This document shows positions 30,622-41,588 of a DNA stretch of 64,000 bases, piece after piece. The notes under the pieces are model-generated. The model was not told the DNA's origin and did no database searches. It saw nothing but the letters and a program-made list of their open reading frames with translations. Position 1 is the first letter of the stretch; each line of letters begins with the position of its first letter. The position numbers and the translations under genes were made by a program. The DNA lies in assembly GCF_021222645.1 (NCBI RefSeq), contig NZ_CP089520.1, positions 310,001 to 374,000 of the forward strand. The letters are read 5' to 3'. This DNA is from Candidatus Nanosynbacter sp. HMT-352. GTDB taxonomy: Bacteria; Patescibacteriota; Saccharimonadia; Saccharimonadales; Saccharimonadaceae.

Positions 30622-32352
30622 ATGAGATTTAGCAAAACCAGCATCTGGGTAATCACAGCACTGAGTCTACTGAGTTTAGGCTCGGTGCTTATATTACATT
30701 TAGCTGGTTTTCGCTTTTTCTCCATCGTAACTCCAAGCATGGGTGAGACCGCCCCCGTTGGAACACTAGTAGTCACTAAGCCACAACAATCTTACGACAA
30801 AGATGATATTATTACGTTTTATCGTAGCGGCAACATTTACACCCATAGACTAATAAAAGTAAATGATGATCATAGCTATACAACAAAAGGAGACCTCAAT
30901 ATCACGGAAGACTCCTTGCCGGTAGGTGGTCAGGATGTAATAGGCAAAGCAATAGTAATTGCGCCTATATGGGGATGGGTATGGCGTGCCGCACCTATTT
31001 TACTAATTGGATGGATTATCGTCTATCTGATTTCGTGTATCAAGAAAATACACAAACACTGGCGCTGGCCAGTTCGCATTATTGGCGGAACACTCGTGGT
31101 TATTTTAGCAACGCTAATCCTTAATCCATGGCTCCGTGTAGACATGCTTAGTATTGCTAAACACCAGAAAAATGACGTACAACTTCATATTGTTAATACC
31201 GGCATCTTTCCTATTCGAGATGACAGAGGAAATCGCATATATACCGGTCAAACTACAATCGTTCGCGCCACAGAAACCGACAGGCAGGGACATTACATTT
31301 ATATTCCACGACCATCTCTTGGACCGTCTGGAGTGGCTCTCGCATTATTATGGTGTCTTTTACCGTTATTTATAGCTTTATTAGTAAAACTGCCTCCGCC
31401 AGAAGAGGAGATTACAGGACTACAACTTGCCTATGAGCGCAATCGAAATATGGCACTGCTCGCTATCATTATACTATTCGAGATAGTACTTTTGGTCGTG
31501 CAACTATCTTCCCTGGCGGGCTTTACTGCAACCATGCAAAACAACATCAACAGCATCCAATCTCGAGCTTATTTTAAATGTTCTGATGTCACCTGGATTA
31601 ATTCACAAATTCGCCCCAATCCTCAGCCCTATTTCTCTTGGGCACTCAACAGTGACTATGTAGTAAACCCTATTGTCACAGACCTCTCCGGTAATAACAA
31701 TGATGGCAGTGCCGCACCGGGAGATAAGTCGCCAAGTCGAGTTGCCGTAGCAACCGCAGGCTGTACGCGTGACGACCATCGTGTTTCAGTGTTTAATGGA
31801 GTAGATACCTGTCTTACTCATGGAACGTCAGAAGCTAAAAAAATTACTCCAGCTCCAAATATATTTAGCCTGGAAGTATGGTTTAATACCAATCAAAAAA
31901 GCAACGGACGACTAATAGGATTCAGCTCTCTCTACCAGGGTGACTATGACGGAAGAGGATATAGTGATCGTCATATATACATAGATAAAGATGGTAGAGT
32001 GGTGTTTGGTGTGTACGACAGAGGAATTAAGCTTGTTACTTCACCTGCCGGTGTAAACTATTCCGACGGTCACTGGCATCATGTCGTTGCTACTATGTCC
32101 CCAAACGGCGCAGCGCTTTATTTAGATGGTAATCAAGTCGACTCAAACCCATCAATGACTGCTGGAGAAAAGATGTTCAGCGGCGGCTACTGGAAAGTTG
32201 GCTGTGGCAAAGTGCTTAACTGGAAAAATGCCGACGGCAGTGGATACAATGGGCCTAAATATTTTAACGGAAGTATGCAATATAGTTCAGTCTACGCAAC
32301 GGCCCTAACCGAGCATCAAGTTCGTGATCACTATCTAGCAGGCGCTCCATAA
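30622..32352 (+). CDS. SipW-like signal peptidase I fused to a LamG domain
   Basis: 576 residues. Transmembrane segment at about 8-28, then the peptidase core: Ser in TPSMGETAPVGT near residue 39 and IITFYRSGNIYTHRLIKV near 69. The Ser-His arrangement, with His in place of the bacterial Lys, is that of the ER/SipW type. Further helices lie near 115-140, 145-170, 235-255 and 270-300. After these comes an extracytoplasmic LamG/concanavalin-like domain (about 365-576; FSLEVWFNTN, DGHWHHVVATMS, ALYLDGNQVD). No common bacterial signal peptidase carries such a domain, so cleavage and binding may be combined on the surface. Confidence 0.82.
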   Translation: MRFSKTSIWVITALSLLSLGSVLILHLAGFRFFSIVTPSMGETAPVGTLVVTKPQQSYDKDDIITFYRSGNIYTHRLIKVNDDHSYTTKGDLNITEDSLPVGGQDVIGKAIVIAPIWGWVWRAAPILLIGWIIVYLISCIKKIHKHWRWPVRIIGGTLVVILATLILNPWLRVDMLSIAKHQKNDVQLHIVNTGIFPIRDDRGNRIYTGQTTIVRATETDRQGHYIYIPRPSLGPSGVALALLWCLLPLFIALLVKLPPPEEEITGLQLAYERNRNMALLAIIILFEIVLLVVQLSSLAGFTATMQNNINSIQSRAYFKCSDVTWINSQIRPNPQPYFSWALNSDYVVNPIVTDLSGNNNDGSAAPGDKSPSRVAVATAGCTRDDHRVSVFNGVDTCLTHGTSEAKKITPAPNIFSLEVWFNTNQKSNGRLIGFSSLYQGDYDGRGYSDRHIYIDKDGRVVFGVYDRGIKLVTSPAGVNYSDGHWHHVVATMSPNGAALYLDGNQVDSNPSMTAGEKMFSGGYWKVGCGKVLNWKNADGSGYNGPKYFNGSMQYSSVYATALTEHQVRDHYLAGAP

Positions 32353-32430
32353 TAGCATTAAGCTGACTCATTAACGGCAATTGAGCCTACTAGACAGATT
32401 ATGTGATTTATACATTTAATGGTTAATAAA

Positions 32431-32459
32431 TTGCTACCTCTATTATTTCGTGATATAAT
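32431..32459 (+). promoter_or_regulatory. typA promoter
   Basis: TTGCTA at 32431-32436, 17 bp, TATAAT at 32454-32459; the transcript would begin just ahead of the AAGGAAGG site. Confidence 0.65.
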
Positions 32460-32477
32460 TACACCAAAGGAAGGTCT

Positions 32478-34325
32478 GTGTTAACATCAGGCCGTATTTT
32501 TATGAAGGACGCTAGCAAGATTCGAAACATTGCCATTATTGCCCACGTCGATCATGGCAAAACAACCATGGTTGACGGGCTATTAAAGCAGTCGCGAACA
32601 TTCCGCGACAACCAAGCCGAGATGAGCCAGGAATTGATCATGGATTCCGGCGATCAAGAGCACGAGCGCGGCATCACCATCACCGCCAAACAAACGTCAA
32701 TTTTTTACGGCGACTACAAAATAAACATTATTGACACACCAGGACACGCCGATTTCTCTGGCGAAGTTGAGCGAACCTTGAATATGGCTGACGGCGTTCT
32801 GCTGATTGTGGACGCGCAGGAAGGTCCGATGCCTCAGACCAAATTCGTATTAGCGAAGGCACTTGAGCTGGGACTGAAGCCTGTCGTGATTATCAATAAG
32901 ATTGACAAGCCAGCCAGACGAATTGCCGAAGTTGAAGATGAGTTGAGCGATCTGTTTTTGGAGCTAGCGACCGACGATTCTCAATTGCAATATCCAATTT
33001 ATTACGCAATCGGACGCGACGGAAAATCATGGAAAGAAATTCCTGCAAACACCGACGAAGACGCGGATTTGACGCCAATTTTTGACGCGATTATTAACGA
33101 CATTCCAGCGCCAGATGTGATGGAAGATGGCGCGTTTCAATTGCTTGTTACCAGCCTGCAATATGACACATTCCAAGGAAAATACGCGATTGGGCGAATT
33201 GCTCGCGGATCTGTTAAGCGTGGCTTGCAAGTCAGTTTGATGAAAAATGGCGAAGTCGCGGGCTCCGCACGAATTGAGAAAGTTTTTGGCTATCGCGGAT
33301 TAAATCGCGAAGAACTTGACGAAGCTTTTGCTGGCGACATTGTGGCGCTGGTTGGCGTGGCTGACGCGCATATTGGCGATACGATTGCCGACAAAGAACA
33401 GCCTGAAGCGCTGCCAACAATTGACATTGAAGCACCAACTCTGAGCATGTATCTCGGACCAAACACTAGTCCAATGAAAGGGCGCGAAGGCGAGTTTACG
33501 ACATCCAGGCAAATTGGCGACCGATTGAAGCGAGAGCTTGAGACCAACGTGGCGCTACGAGTCGAGGAAAACGGAATTGGCTTTACGATTTCTGGACGCG
33601 GCGAATTGCACTTGAGTGTTTTAATTGAAACCATGCGACGTGAAGGATTTGAGTTTGAGGTTGGGCGACCGCAAGTCGTTACAATTACCGAGGACGGCGC
33701 TGAAAAAGAACCAATTGAAGAATTGCAAATTGAAGTCGGCAGCGAATTTATCGGCGCGATCAGCCAAGAGCTTGGCGCACGACACGCTGAAATGAAATCT
33801 CAGGAAACTACTGCCGCTGGCGCTACTCGTTTGACCTACATTCTGCCAACTAGGGCGTTGATTGGCTTGCGAAACATTTTATTGACCGCCACCAGAGGTA
33901 CGGTGATTATGAATTCCCTACCTCACGGATATCAACCGCTTGGCGGAAAATTGCCAAAAACCCGCAATGGAGTTCTTATCGCATTTGAGGCTGGCACAAC
34001 AACACCTTACGCCCTGCAAGCGGCAGAGGCTCGCGGCGAACTATTGGTCGGACCAGGAACGGAAGTTTATGCTGGAATGATTGTCGGGATTTATAATCGC
34101 CAAGAAGACATCGAAATCAATGTCTGCAAAGCCAAGCATTTGACCAACATGCGCTCCAAATCGTCGGACGGAACTGTGCAATTGACGCCATTTACGCAGT
34201 TTAGCCTGGAGCAGTGTATCGATTTTATTGAAGATGATGAGCTTTTGGAAGTCACGCCAAAGTCATTACGACTTCGCAAGCGATATCTGGACGCTAATGA
34301 GCGAAAACGCGCCGCGAAACAATAA
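32478..34325 (+). CDS. typA: GTPase TypA/BipA
   Basis: Ribosome-associated translational GTPase involved in stress adaptation and 50S assembly. 615 residues: G1 [13 protein letters not shown]2 [10 protein letters not shown]3 DTPGHADF, G4 NKID, then BipA-specific domains ([30 protein letters not shown]). GTG at 32478 has AAGGAAGG upstream and is taken as the start; ATG at 32502 would give the more usual N terminus but lacks a ribosome site. Confidence 0.95.
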   Translation: MLTSGRIFMKDASKIRNIAIIAHVDHGKTTMVDGLLKQSRTFRDNQAEMSQELIMDSGDQEHERGITITAKQTSIFYGDYKINIIDTPGHADFSGEVERTLNMADGVLLIVDAQEGPMPQTKFVLAKALELGLKPVVIINKIDKPARRIAEVEDELSDLFLELATDDSQLQYPIYYAIGRDGKSWKEIPANTDEDADLTPIFDAIINDIPAPDVMEDGAFQLLVTSLQYDTFQGKYAIGRIARGSVKRGLQVSLMKNGEVAGSARIEKVFGYRGLNREELDEAFAGDIVALVGVADAHIGDTIADKEQPEALPTIDIEAPTLSMYLGPNTSPMKGREGEFTTSRQIGDRLKRELETNVALRVEENGIGFTISGRGELHLSVLIETMRREGFEFEVGRPQVVTITEDGAEKEPIEELQIEVGSEFIGAISQELGARHAEMKSQETTAAGATRLTYILPTRALIGLRNILLTATRGTVIMNSLPHGYQPLGGKLPKTRNGVLIAFEAGTTTPYALQAAEARGELLVGPGTEVYAGMIVGIYNRQEDIEINVCKAKHLTNMRSKSSDGTVQLTPFTQFSLEQCIDFIEDDELLEVTPKSLRLRKRYLDANERKRAAKQ

Positions 34326-34340
34326 TTGCGTTAACCACAA

Positions 34341-34375
34341 AAATAACCGCCCTGTAATAGAGAGCGGTTATTTTT
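34341..34375 (+). terminator. Bidirectional terminator
   Basis: AAATAACCGC (34341-34350) pairs with GCGGTTATTT (34364-34373), with T runs on both strands, between typA and the convergent 34389 gene. Confidence 0.85.
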
Positions 34376-34388
34376 ACGCAAGAATCAA

Positions 34389-34958
34389 TTAGTTAACGAG
34401 AGTTTCTTTGACCCTGCGGGAGGCAAAAAAGTATAGAATTACCAATCCATCCATTATGAGCATCGCAATAATTGCACCTATAATCGTTGGGGTATCTTCC
34501 CCCGACCTTCCAGACGCATGCATAACTATCGCATTCGCAGTACTTCCCAATCCAGCTGTAGCAACCGCAATAACGGCTAACCATTTACCAAGACGCTTCT
34601 GCATTGCTATGAACACAACTGTACAAATAGCCAAGACTACTAGTATAGGTGAAAATATCAAAGAAATGACGTTCTCTGGCTGGCTAAGATTCATTATCGC
34701 CCGGAAAAACACTGCTGTATTGACAAGGCTACCGATAACGAAACAAACCACAAAGAACATTAACCAACCCTTAACACCCTTCAGAGATTCTGCCATCACG
34801 ACATATTGCACTGGCGCTGCTTGAGGTTGTGTAAAATATTGCTGGCTGACCGGTTGCTGCTCATACGGCGTGTTCTGCGGTTGTGGTGCGGGACCGTATT
34901 GTGCGTTTGGGTCAGGCTGCGGCGCATATTGCGGCTGCTGAGGTTCTTGTTTTGGCAT
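34389..34958 (-). CDS. Four-helix membrane protein with P/Q-rich N-tail (DUF2569-like)
   Basis: 189 residues. The first 50 are built from proline, glutamine, tyrosine and alanine (QPQYAPQPDP..., QQPVSQQYFTQPQ), followed by LKGVKGWLMFFVV, which resembles the start of DUF2569 proteins, and four hydrophobic segments. Function unknown. The low-complexity cytoplasmic tail is similar in style to that of the protease at 5934. GGAG precedes the ATG. Confidence 0.7.
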   Translation of the reverse strand: MPKQEPQQPQYAPQPDPNAQYGPAPQPQNTPYEQQPVSQQYFTQPQAAPVQYVVMAESLKGVKGWLMFFVVCFVIGSLVNTAVFFRAIMNLSQPENVISLIFSPILVVLAICTVVFIAMQKRLGKWLAVIAVATAGLGSTANAIVMHASGRSGEDTPTIIGAIIAMLIMDGLVILYFFASRRVKETLVN

Positions 34959-34993
34959 GTTAACTTCTCCTTTTAAGAATATTGATGTGCTAA

Positions 34994-36166
34994 TTATACC
35001 ACATCCTTAATTTCCTCTGGCAAAAATCCTTTGTCATGCTTAAAGCCAGCTCGCCACTCGTAGCCTTTGCTATAGCCCAAATCTTTCATTAATTTAGTCG
35101 GAGCGTTCCTGAGATGCAATGGTACGGGAGAATTCGGATATTTGCGCGCCAGTTCAAAAGCGCCGTACATTAAATCAGTAATTTCACGCGACTTCTGACT
35201 GCGAGCCAACGCAATAGCGCAATGGAATAAATTATACTTCGCCTCCGGAAGACCGACGCGCTCGACAGCCTCAAACGTTGCAATTGCCAGGCTCAGTGCA
35301 CCATTACCCGCCAGCCCGATATCTTCCGATGCAAAAATCACCATTCGCCGAGCAATAAACTTCGGATCCTCGCCCGCGTCAATCATCCGCGCCAAATAAT
35401 ACGTCGCAGCCGTCGCGTCACTGCCTCTTAGAGACTTGATAAAAGCGGAAATCACGTCATAATGCGAATCGCCTTTTTTATCATAACCCGGAAGTCGCTT
35501 CTGAGCCGCCGCCTTCACCACTTCCGGCGTTACTTTTTCATTAAAACTCAGCGCCAATTCCAAATTTCCCAGTGCTACCCTTGCGTCGCCATCTGATAAC
35601 TCCGCCAAATAATCCAGTGCCTTGGGTGAAACTTGCTTGGATTTTTTCAGGACTTTCAGCGCTCTTTTTAATACAGATATGATTTCGTCTTTTGTCAATC
35701 GCTGAAGAACCAGAACTCGCGAACGCGACAGTAGCGGGGTGATGACTTCAAAGCTCGGATTCTCGGTCGTTGCACCGATTAACGTAATTAGTCCACTCTC
35801 AACGTGCGGCAAAAACGCGTCTTGTTGTGCTTTATTGAAGCGATGAATTTCGTCAACGAATAGAATTGTCCTGAGTCCTAAATTCCAATTTTGACGGGCG
35901 TGTTCAATTACCTGTTCAACGTCCTTTTTTCCGCTTGTAACTGCCGACAGCTCAATAAACTCCGCCTTCACCTCGCGCGCAATAATCCGCGCCAACGTCG
36001 TTTTTCCAGTTCCCGGCGGACCCCACAATATCAAACTGACCGGCTCGCCATTCTTAACTATTCGCCTCAATAACTCGCCCTCGCCAAGCAAATGACTCTG
36101 CCCTATCACCTCGTCCAGCGTCTGCGGTCTCATCCGTTCAGCCAGTGGCTGCCTATTATCACTCAT
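34994..36166 (-). CDS. rarA: Replication-associated recombination protein A (RarA/MgsA)
   Basis: AAA+ ATPase acting at stalled replication forks. 390 residues: [21 protein letters not shown], Walker [13 protein letters not shown], Walker [23 protein letters not shown], sensor GATTENPSF, then the C-terminal tetramerisation region ([19 protein letters not shown]..., [15 protein letters not shown]). The ATG lies six bases after TATAAT, so the mRNA is probably leaderless. Confidence 0.95.
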   Translation of the reverse strand: MSDNRQPLAERMRPQTLDEVIGQSHLLGEGELLRRIVKNGEPVSLILWGPPGTGKTTLARIIAREVKAEFIELSAVTSGKKDVEQVIEHARQNWNLGLRTILFVDEIHRFNKAQQDAFLPHVESGLITLIGATTENPSFEVITPLLSRSRVLVLQRLTKDEIISVLKRALKVLKKSKQVSPKALDYLAELSDGDARVALGNLELALSFNEKVTPEVVKAAAQKRLPGYDKKGDSHYDVISAFIKSLRGSDATAATYYLARMIDAGEDPKFIARRMVIFASEDIGLAGNGALSLAIATFEAVERVGLPEAKYNLFHCAIALARSQKSREITDLMYGAFELARKYPNSPVPLHLRNAPTKLMKDLGYSKGYEWRAGFKHDKGFLPEEIKDVV

Positions 36167-36267
36167 ACTTCCATTATATCGCGAAATTCATAAAGCCAAA
36201 AAGCCTCCGCAATTTACACTTTCCTCGCACAAAATGCTACAATAGATCTATATAAATAGGAGGAAAA

Positions 36268-37014
36268 ATGGAAGCATTCGTAATAATAATTTTAGTATTC
36301 ACGGGACTTTACGTACTTAGTGGCATTAAAATTGTCAATCAATATCAGCGTGGCGTGGTTTTAACGCTTGGCCGATTTACTGGCGTTCGCGAACCAGGAT
36401 TAAGAGTCGTTATTCCGGGTCTACAAACAATGATGTTGGTCGATATTCGTTCAACTCCAATTGACGTTCCAAAACAAGAAGTCATCACCAAAGACAACGT
36501 CACGGTCGGCGTTGATGCGGTGGTTTATTTCCGAGTCATCAACGCACCAAAAGCCGTACTGGAAACCACGAACTATATTTACGCGACTAGCCAATTTGCC
36601 CAAGCGGCACTGCGCGACGTTACCGGTAACGTTGATATGGACGATTTGCTTGCCAAGCGTGAAGAGATTTCCCAGCAGATCAAGGAAATTGTTGATGCCG
36701 AAACTGACAAATGGGGTATCGATGTCGAGAACGTTAAGATTCAGAATATCGAACTTCCTAGCGACATGAAGCGTGCCATGGCCAAACAGGCCGAGGCAGA
36801 ACGCGAGCGCCGCGCCAACATCATCAACGCTGACGGCGAAAAAGCTGCAGCTGAGACATTAGCCCAAGCCGCAGAAATCCTAGCAAAAACTCAAGGCGCT
36901 ATCAATCTGCGAACATTGAACACCTTAGAGCGAATCTCTACAGAGCCAAGCCAAAAGACGATGATGCTATTCCCTATCGAACTCATCGACGCAATTCGTG
37001 GCGGTAAAAAATAA
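36268..37014 (+). CDS. SPFH/Band-7 family protein (slipin-like)
   Basis: 248 residues: N-terminal membrane hairpin (about 3-20), SPFH domain (GIKIVNQYQRGVVLTLGRF, PGLRVVIPGLQ, VDIRSTPIDVPKQEVITKDNV), and an Ala/Glu-rich coiled coil at about 180-225. Stomatin-like proteins organise membrane microdomains. The usual partner NfeD is not next to it. AGGAGG site before the ATG. Confidence 0.9.
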   Translation: MEAFVIIILVFTGLYVLSGIKIVNQYQRGVVLTLGRFTGVREPGLRVVIPGLQTMMLVDIRSTPIDVPKQEVITKDNVTVGVDAVVYFRVINAPKAVLETTNYIYATSQFAQAALRDVTGNVDMDDLLAKREEISQQIKEIVDAETDKWGIDVENVKIQNIELPSDMKRAMAKQAEAERERRANIINADGEKAAAETLAQAAEILAKTQGAINLRTLNTLERISTEPSQKTMMLFPIELIDAIRGGKK

Positions 37015-37032
37015 ACCACCTATCAATAAAAT

Positions 37033-37060
37033 AAGCACTCTGTAATTTTACAGGGTGCTT
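37033..37060 (+). terminator. Terminator between the SPFH gene and tRNA-Gly(CCC)
   Basis: 37033-37044 pairs with 37049-37060 (12 bp, one G-U, loop ATTT), followed by TATAATTT. Confidence 0.75.
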
Positions 37061-37069
37061 TATAATTTC

Positions 37070-37144
37070 TGGTGCGGATGGGGAGAGTCGAACTCCCATC
37101 TCAACCTTGGGAAGGTCACATAATAGCCGCTATACGACACCCGC
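37070..37144 (-). tRNA. tRNA-Gly (CCC)
   Basis: 75 bases with encoded CCA. Acceptor GCGGGTG/CATCCGC, anticodon loop TTCCCAA, D-loop with the usual GG, T-loop TTCGACT. Conventional at positions 19 and 56, unlike the tRNA-Gly(GCC) nearby. Confidence 0.92.
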
Positions 37145-37211
37145 GCTCGATAAAATTATAACACCCTTGTCAGATGGCGACAACTTTAGTACAATTAAAT
37201 AGCAAGTTTGT

Positions 37212-37287
37212 GGCTCTTTAGCTCAGTTGGTAGAGCAGAGGCCTGAAGAGCCTTGTGTCCCCAGTTCAAGTCTGGGAGGAGCCACCA
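37212..37287 (+). tRNA. tRNA-Phe (GAA)
   Basis: 76 bases with encoded CCA. Acceptor GGCTCTT/AGGAGCC, D-loop AGTTGGTA, anticodon loop CTGAAGA, T-loop TTCAAGT. Conventional throughout. Confidence 0.95.
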
Positions 37288-37336
37288 AATATTGCATTTC
37301 ATTCACGACTTTGTTACAATAAATCGTGAACAGCAT

Positions 37337-37412
37337 GCGGGTATAGCTCAGTTGTTAGAGCGCTTCCTTGCCATGGAAGAGGCCAGGAGTTAGAGTCTCC
37401 TTACCCGCACCA
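37337..37412 (+). tRNA. tRNA-Gly (GCC) with altered D-loop/T-loop contact
   Basis: 76 bases with encoded CCA. Acceptor GCGGGTA/TACCCGC, anticodon loop TTGCCAT between CTTCC and GGAAG, T-stem AGGAG/CTCCT. The D-loop reads AGTTGTTA (G19 replaced by T) and the T-loop TTAGAGT (C56 replaced by A). Position 19 normally pairs with 56 to hold the tRNA elbow; here G-C has become U-A, a matched change. All stems are intact, so the gene is probably functional. Confidence 0.92.
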
Positions 37413-37478
37413 ATTTGATATTTAGCCATCCGAACGGGTGGTTTTTTTGTATTTGTACCCGCCAATATACAACAAAAG

Positions 37479-37487
37479 TGCTATAAT
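37479..37487 (+). promoter_or_regulatory. Extended -10 promoter of the R-M leader RNA
   Basis: TGCTATAAT at 37479-37487 is an extended -10; no good -35 is seen. The predicted start near 37494 overlaps a GAGTC sequence (37492-37496), which fits GANTC, the site expected for a HinfI-type methylase. Confidence 0.65.
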
Positions 37488-37493
37488 AAAAGA

Positions 37494-39621
<2,128 letters not shown>

Positions 39622-39623
39622 AG

Positions 39624-40454
39624 CTACAGTTGATATTTTTCTGGGTGTATGCCTTTTCTATAGTGTAATACAGGAGCGTCAGCTTCACTGATTCCGTTTG
39701 CGCTGATGGCGAATTTTGCTTGCTCAAATGCAAGGCCAATCGGGATATTTTCGCCAATACTGGAGTATAACTGTACTGCAAAAGCACGCGCCGCATCATC
39801 ACCGATTGACACATTCATACCAATCGCAATATCAACCACGTCGGTCAAAGATGCGGCCATCTTAGATGATTCACAGGCATTAAGCACTACAATTTTCAAT
39901 TGCTTCCCGGCTAGTTTTACTATATTCATTAGCGTATCATCGTCCACGGCAATTGCATCGCCTTTTTCATTTTCAAGAGCAATACACTCTTGATTTCCGT
40001 GTGATGATATATGCAGTATATTTGGCTTATACCTATTAAAAGCATTACTAAAATCTTTCAACTCTACGGCTGGAATGGTGTCTATGTGTATTTTGTCACG
40101 GTCGGTGATAGCCCTCAATGCCTCCTTGATCTGCTTTTCTTCGGTGCCAAGTCTCAGGGGCGGTACGTCTGAGGGGGTAGAATAGGTGAAAAGAAGCTTG
40201 ATAGGGGAAGAGGTGTCTAATTGCAGAATATCTTTCTCATGCAACACTCTGTCTAATACGGGCACTATGTCTTGCCTTTTTATGCTGTTTGCCAAAAGAA
40301 ATTTTCCAGATATAGCCTTCACAACCTTTTGTGTGGACACGCCCTGCGATAGCTGTTCCGAGATACGCAGGATTTCATTACCGCTATCTCTCCAGCCGCG
40401 ACTCGCAAAGGCTTCGTTTACACGACCTAAAATCTTTATTTTATTGTATATCAA
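39624..40454 (-). CDS. CHAT-domain (caspase-like) protease
   Basis: 276 residues. The catalytic pair is His152 in ILHISSHGN and Cys194 in IVVLNACESS, typical of CHAT proteases (clan CD, caspase relatives). The C-terminal GMNVSIGDDAARAFAVQLYSSIGENIPIGLAFEQAK is the usual closing region. The first 75 residues form a small helical domain of the sort that tethers such effectors (inference). Last gene of a six-gene operon; its TTG start overlaps the end of the winged-helix gene by 14 bases, so translation is coupled, though a later start is possible. CHAT proteases in bacteria often act in conflict and cell-death systems. Confidence 0.85.
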   Translation of the reverse strand: MIYNKIKILGRVNEAFASRGWRDSGNEILRISEQLSQGVSTQKVVKAISGKFLLANSIKRQDIVPVLDRVLHEKDILQLDTSSPIKLLFTYSTPSDVPPLRLGTEEKQIKEALRAITDRDKIHIDTIPAVELKDFSNAFNRYKPNILHISSHGNQECIALENEKGDAIAVDDDTLMNIVKLAGKQLKIVVLNACESSKMAASLTDVVDIAIGMNVSIGDDAARAFAVQLYSSIGENIPIGLAFEQAKFAISANGISEADAPVLHYRKGIHPEKYQL

Positions 40455-40833
40455 GGTTATGTATCTTTCGTATTTTTTTGGTTAGACTTAAAGCCCTACC
40501 TAAGCGATTATGGACATATATCCAACTGTTGCTGTCTTTTGCAATGGGCGTGATAACTCGCATCTGGTCTTTTAGCTCCTTGATTTTGCGTGTTACCGTT
40601 GGCTGACTTGCGCCTTGTGTTATTTTCATGATATCAGTGATTTGTTGTTGGGTCCTAACCCCATCAATTAAGAGGTATACAGCACTGAGTACTTTATCTT
40701 TTTTGAACTCATCCAAGATACTATCGCGTATAATAGGGCTATACCTGATGAGCGCGTCCAGCATCTCGCCGTGCTGGTCAAGCTCACTTCTCATCTTCTT
40801 TATCTCGGAGAGGGCATCGCTAGTTTCAGACAT
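40441..40833 (-). CDS. Winged-helix protein of the CHAT operon
   Basis: 130 residues. An N-terminal coiled-coil-like helix (SDALSEIKKMRSELDQHGEMLDALIRY) is followed by a winged helix-turn-helix (RTQQQITDIMKI...QPTVTRKIKELKDQMRVITPI) and a basic C terminus (LTKKIRKIH). Likely DNA-binding regulator or sensor of the operon. The N-terminal helix resembles those of the four small HTH proteins before it. The gene starts two bases after the preceding stop and overlaps the CHAT gene. Confidence 0.78.
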   Translation of the reverse strand: MSETSDALSEIKKMRSELDQHGEMLDALIRYSPIIRDSILDEFKKDKVLSAVYLLIDGVRTQQQITDIMKITQGASQPTVTRKIKELKDQMRVITPIAKDSNSWIYVHNRLGRALSLTKKIRKIHNLDIQ

Positions 40834-40835
40834 CG

Positions 40836-41120
40836 CTAATTACCTCTGTCCGACGAGCTGACAGACTTTTTAGCCTTGGCTCTGGAGCGTGCAACCATCA
40901 TTCTAACAGCTGCCGTGTTCTTACTTAGAATCTTTGCAATCTGAGAATGCGATAGGCCGACTGAGTCAAGTAGAACCTCCGTTTTGTTCATGCTAGGGTC
41001 TAGCTTTGCTGCACGCTCACGCTCATCAACCATTAGCGTAAGAATCGCCAGCAGGACAGAGTTGGTGTCCAAAATACCCACTGATTCGGACGTATTAGCC
41101 TTGGTATTACTTTTGGCCAT
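40836..41120 (-). CDS. Mini-HTH protein 4 of the tandem array
   Basis: 94 residues from the ATG at 41120, chosen because AAAGG lies eight bases upstream; it overlaps the previous gene by 14 bases. N-terminal helix (NSVLLAILTLMVDERERA), then a region like sigma-70 region 4: NKTEVLLDSVGLSHSQIAKI followed by LSKNTAAVRMMVARSRAKAKK. Paralogous to mini-HTH 1-3. It lacks all other sigma-factor regions. Confidence 0.78.
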   Translation of the reverse strand: MAKSNTKANTSESVGILDTNSVLLAILTLMVDERERAAKLDPSMNKTEVLLDSVGLSHSQIAKILSKNTAAVRMMVARSRAKAKKSVSSSDRGN

Positions 41121-41370
41121 CTGCATTGCCTTTCTGCTCTTTCTTGCGCGCACGAATGATCGTCTGTGAAACCAATTTACCCTTTTTCCCAAGTACCGTT
41201 GCAATCTGAGCAGGGGACATGCCAGAATCTGCTAATATAACCTCGGTCTTGCGGGGTTCTTTAGCGGGGTCTTTATTGGGATTAATTCGCTCTTCACGTT
41301 CGGCAGCCAAAAGTGCCAAGATTCCACTCATTGCTTGCTCAAGAGGCAGTGTTTCAGTATTTTTTATCAT
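41107..41370 (-). CDS. Mini-HTH protein 3 of the tandem array
   Basis: 87 residues. Same plan: helix (EQAMSGILALLAAEREERI), linker, then TEVILADSGMSPAQIATVLG and KKGKLVSQTIIRARKKEQK. Overlaps mini-HTH 2 by four bases (ATGA). The linker-HTH junction RKTEVIL/NKTEVLL is the stretch most alike between proteins 3 and 4, so these two may be the most recent duplicates. Confidence 0.78.
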   Translation of the reverse strand: MIKNTETLPLEQAMSGILALLAAEREERINPNKDPAKEPRKTEVILADSGMSPAQIATVLGKKGKLVSQTIIRARKKEQKGNADGQK

Positions 41371-41588
41371 TTCTCATCCTTCTTTGTCTTTTTAGTTTTT
41401 GGCTTAGCGCGCTGAATGGCTACGTTGACCGTACCAGGCGTGGTGCCCATTATTTCCGCTATTCTTGACGGCCCTATCCCGACCTTGTTCATTTCCACTA
41501 TGGCTTCGGCCTGACTTGGCATCGCCAGCTTAATTTGCAAAGCCTGCAAGCGCACCATTTGATCAAGTAGCTCTTCTGTGTTCGCCAT
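41367..41588 (-). CDS. Mini-HTH protein 2 of the tandem array
   Basis: 73 residues, the shortest member. Helix (EELLDQMVRLQALQIKLAM), then AIVEMNKVGIGPSRIAEIMG and TTPGTVNVAIQRAKPKTKKTKK. The basic C terminus is shared by all four. Start and the stop of mini-HTH 1 overlap by one base (TAATG). Confidence 0.78.
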   Translation of the reverse strand: MANTEELLDQMVRLQALQIKLAMPSQAEAIVEMNKVGIGPSRIAEIMGTTPGTVNVAIQRAKPKTKKTKKDEK

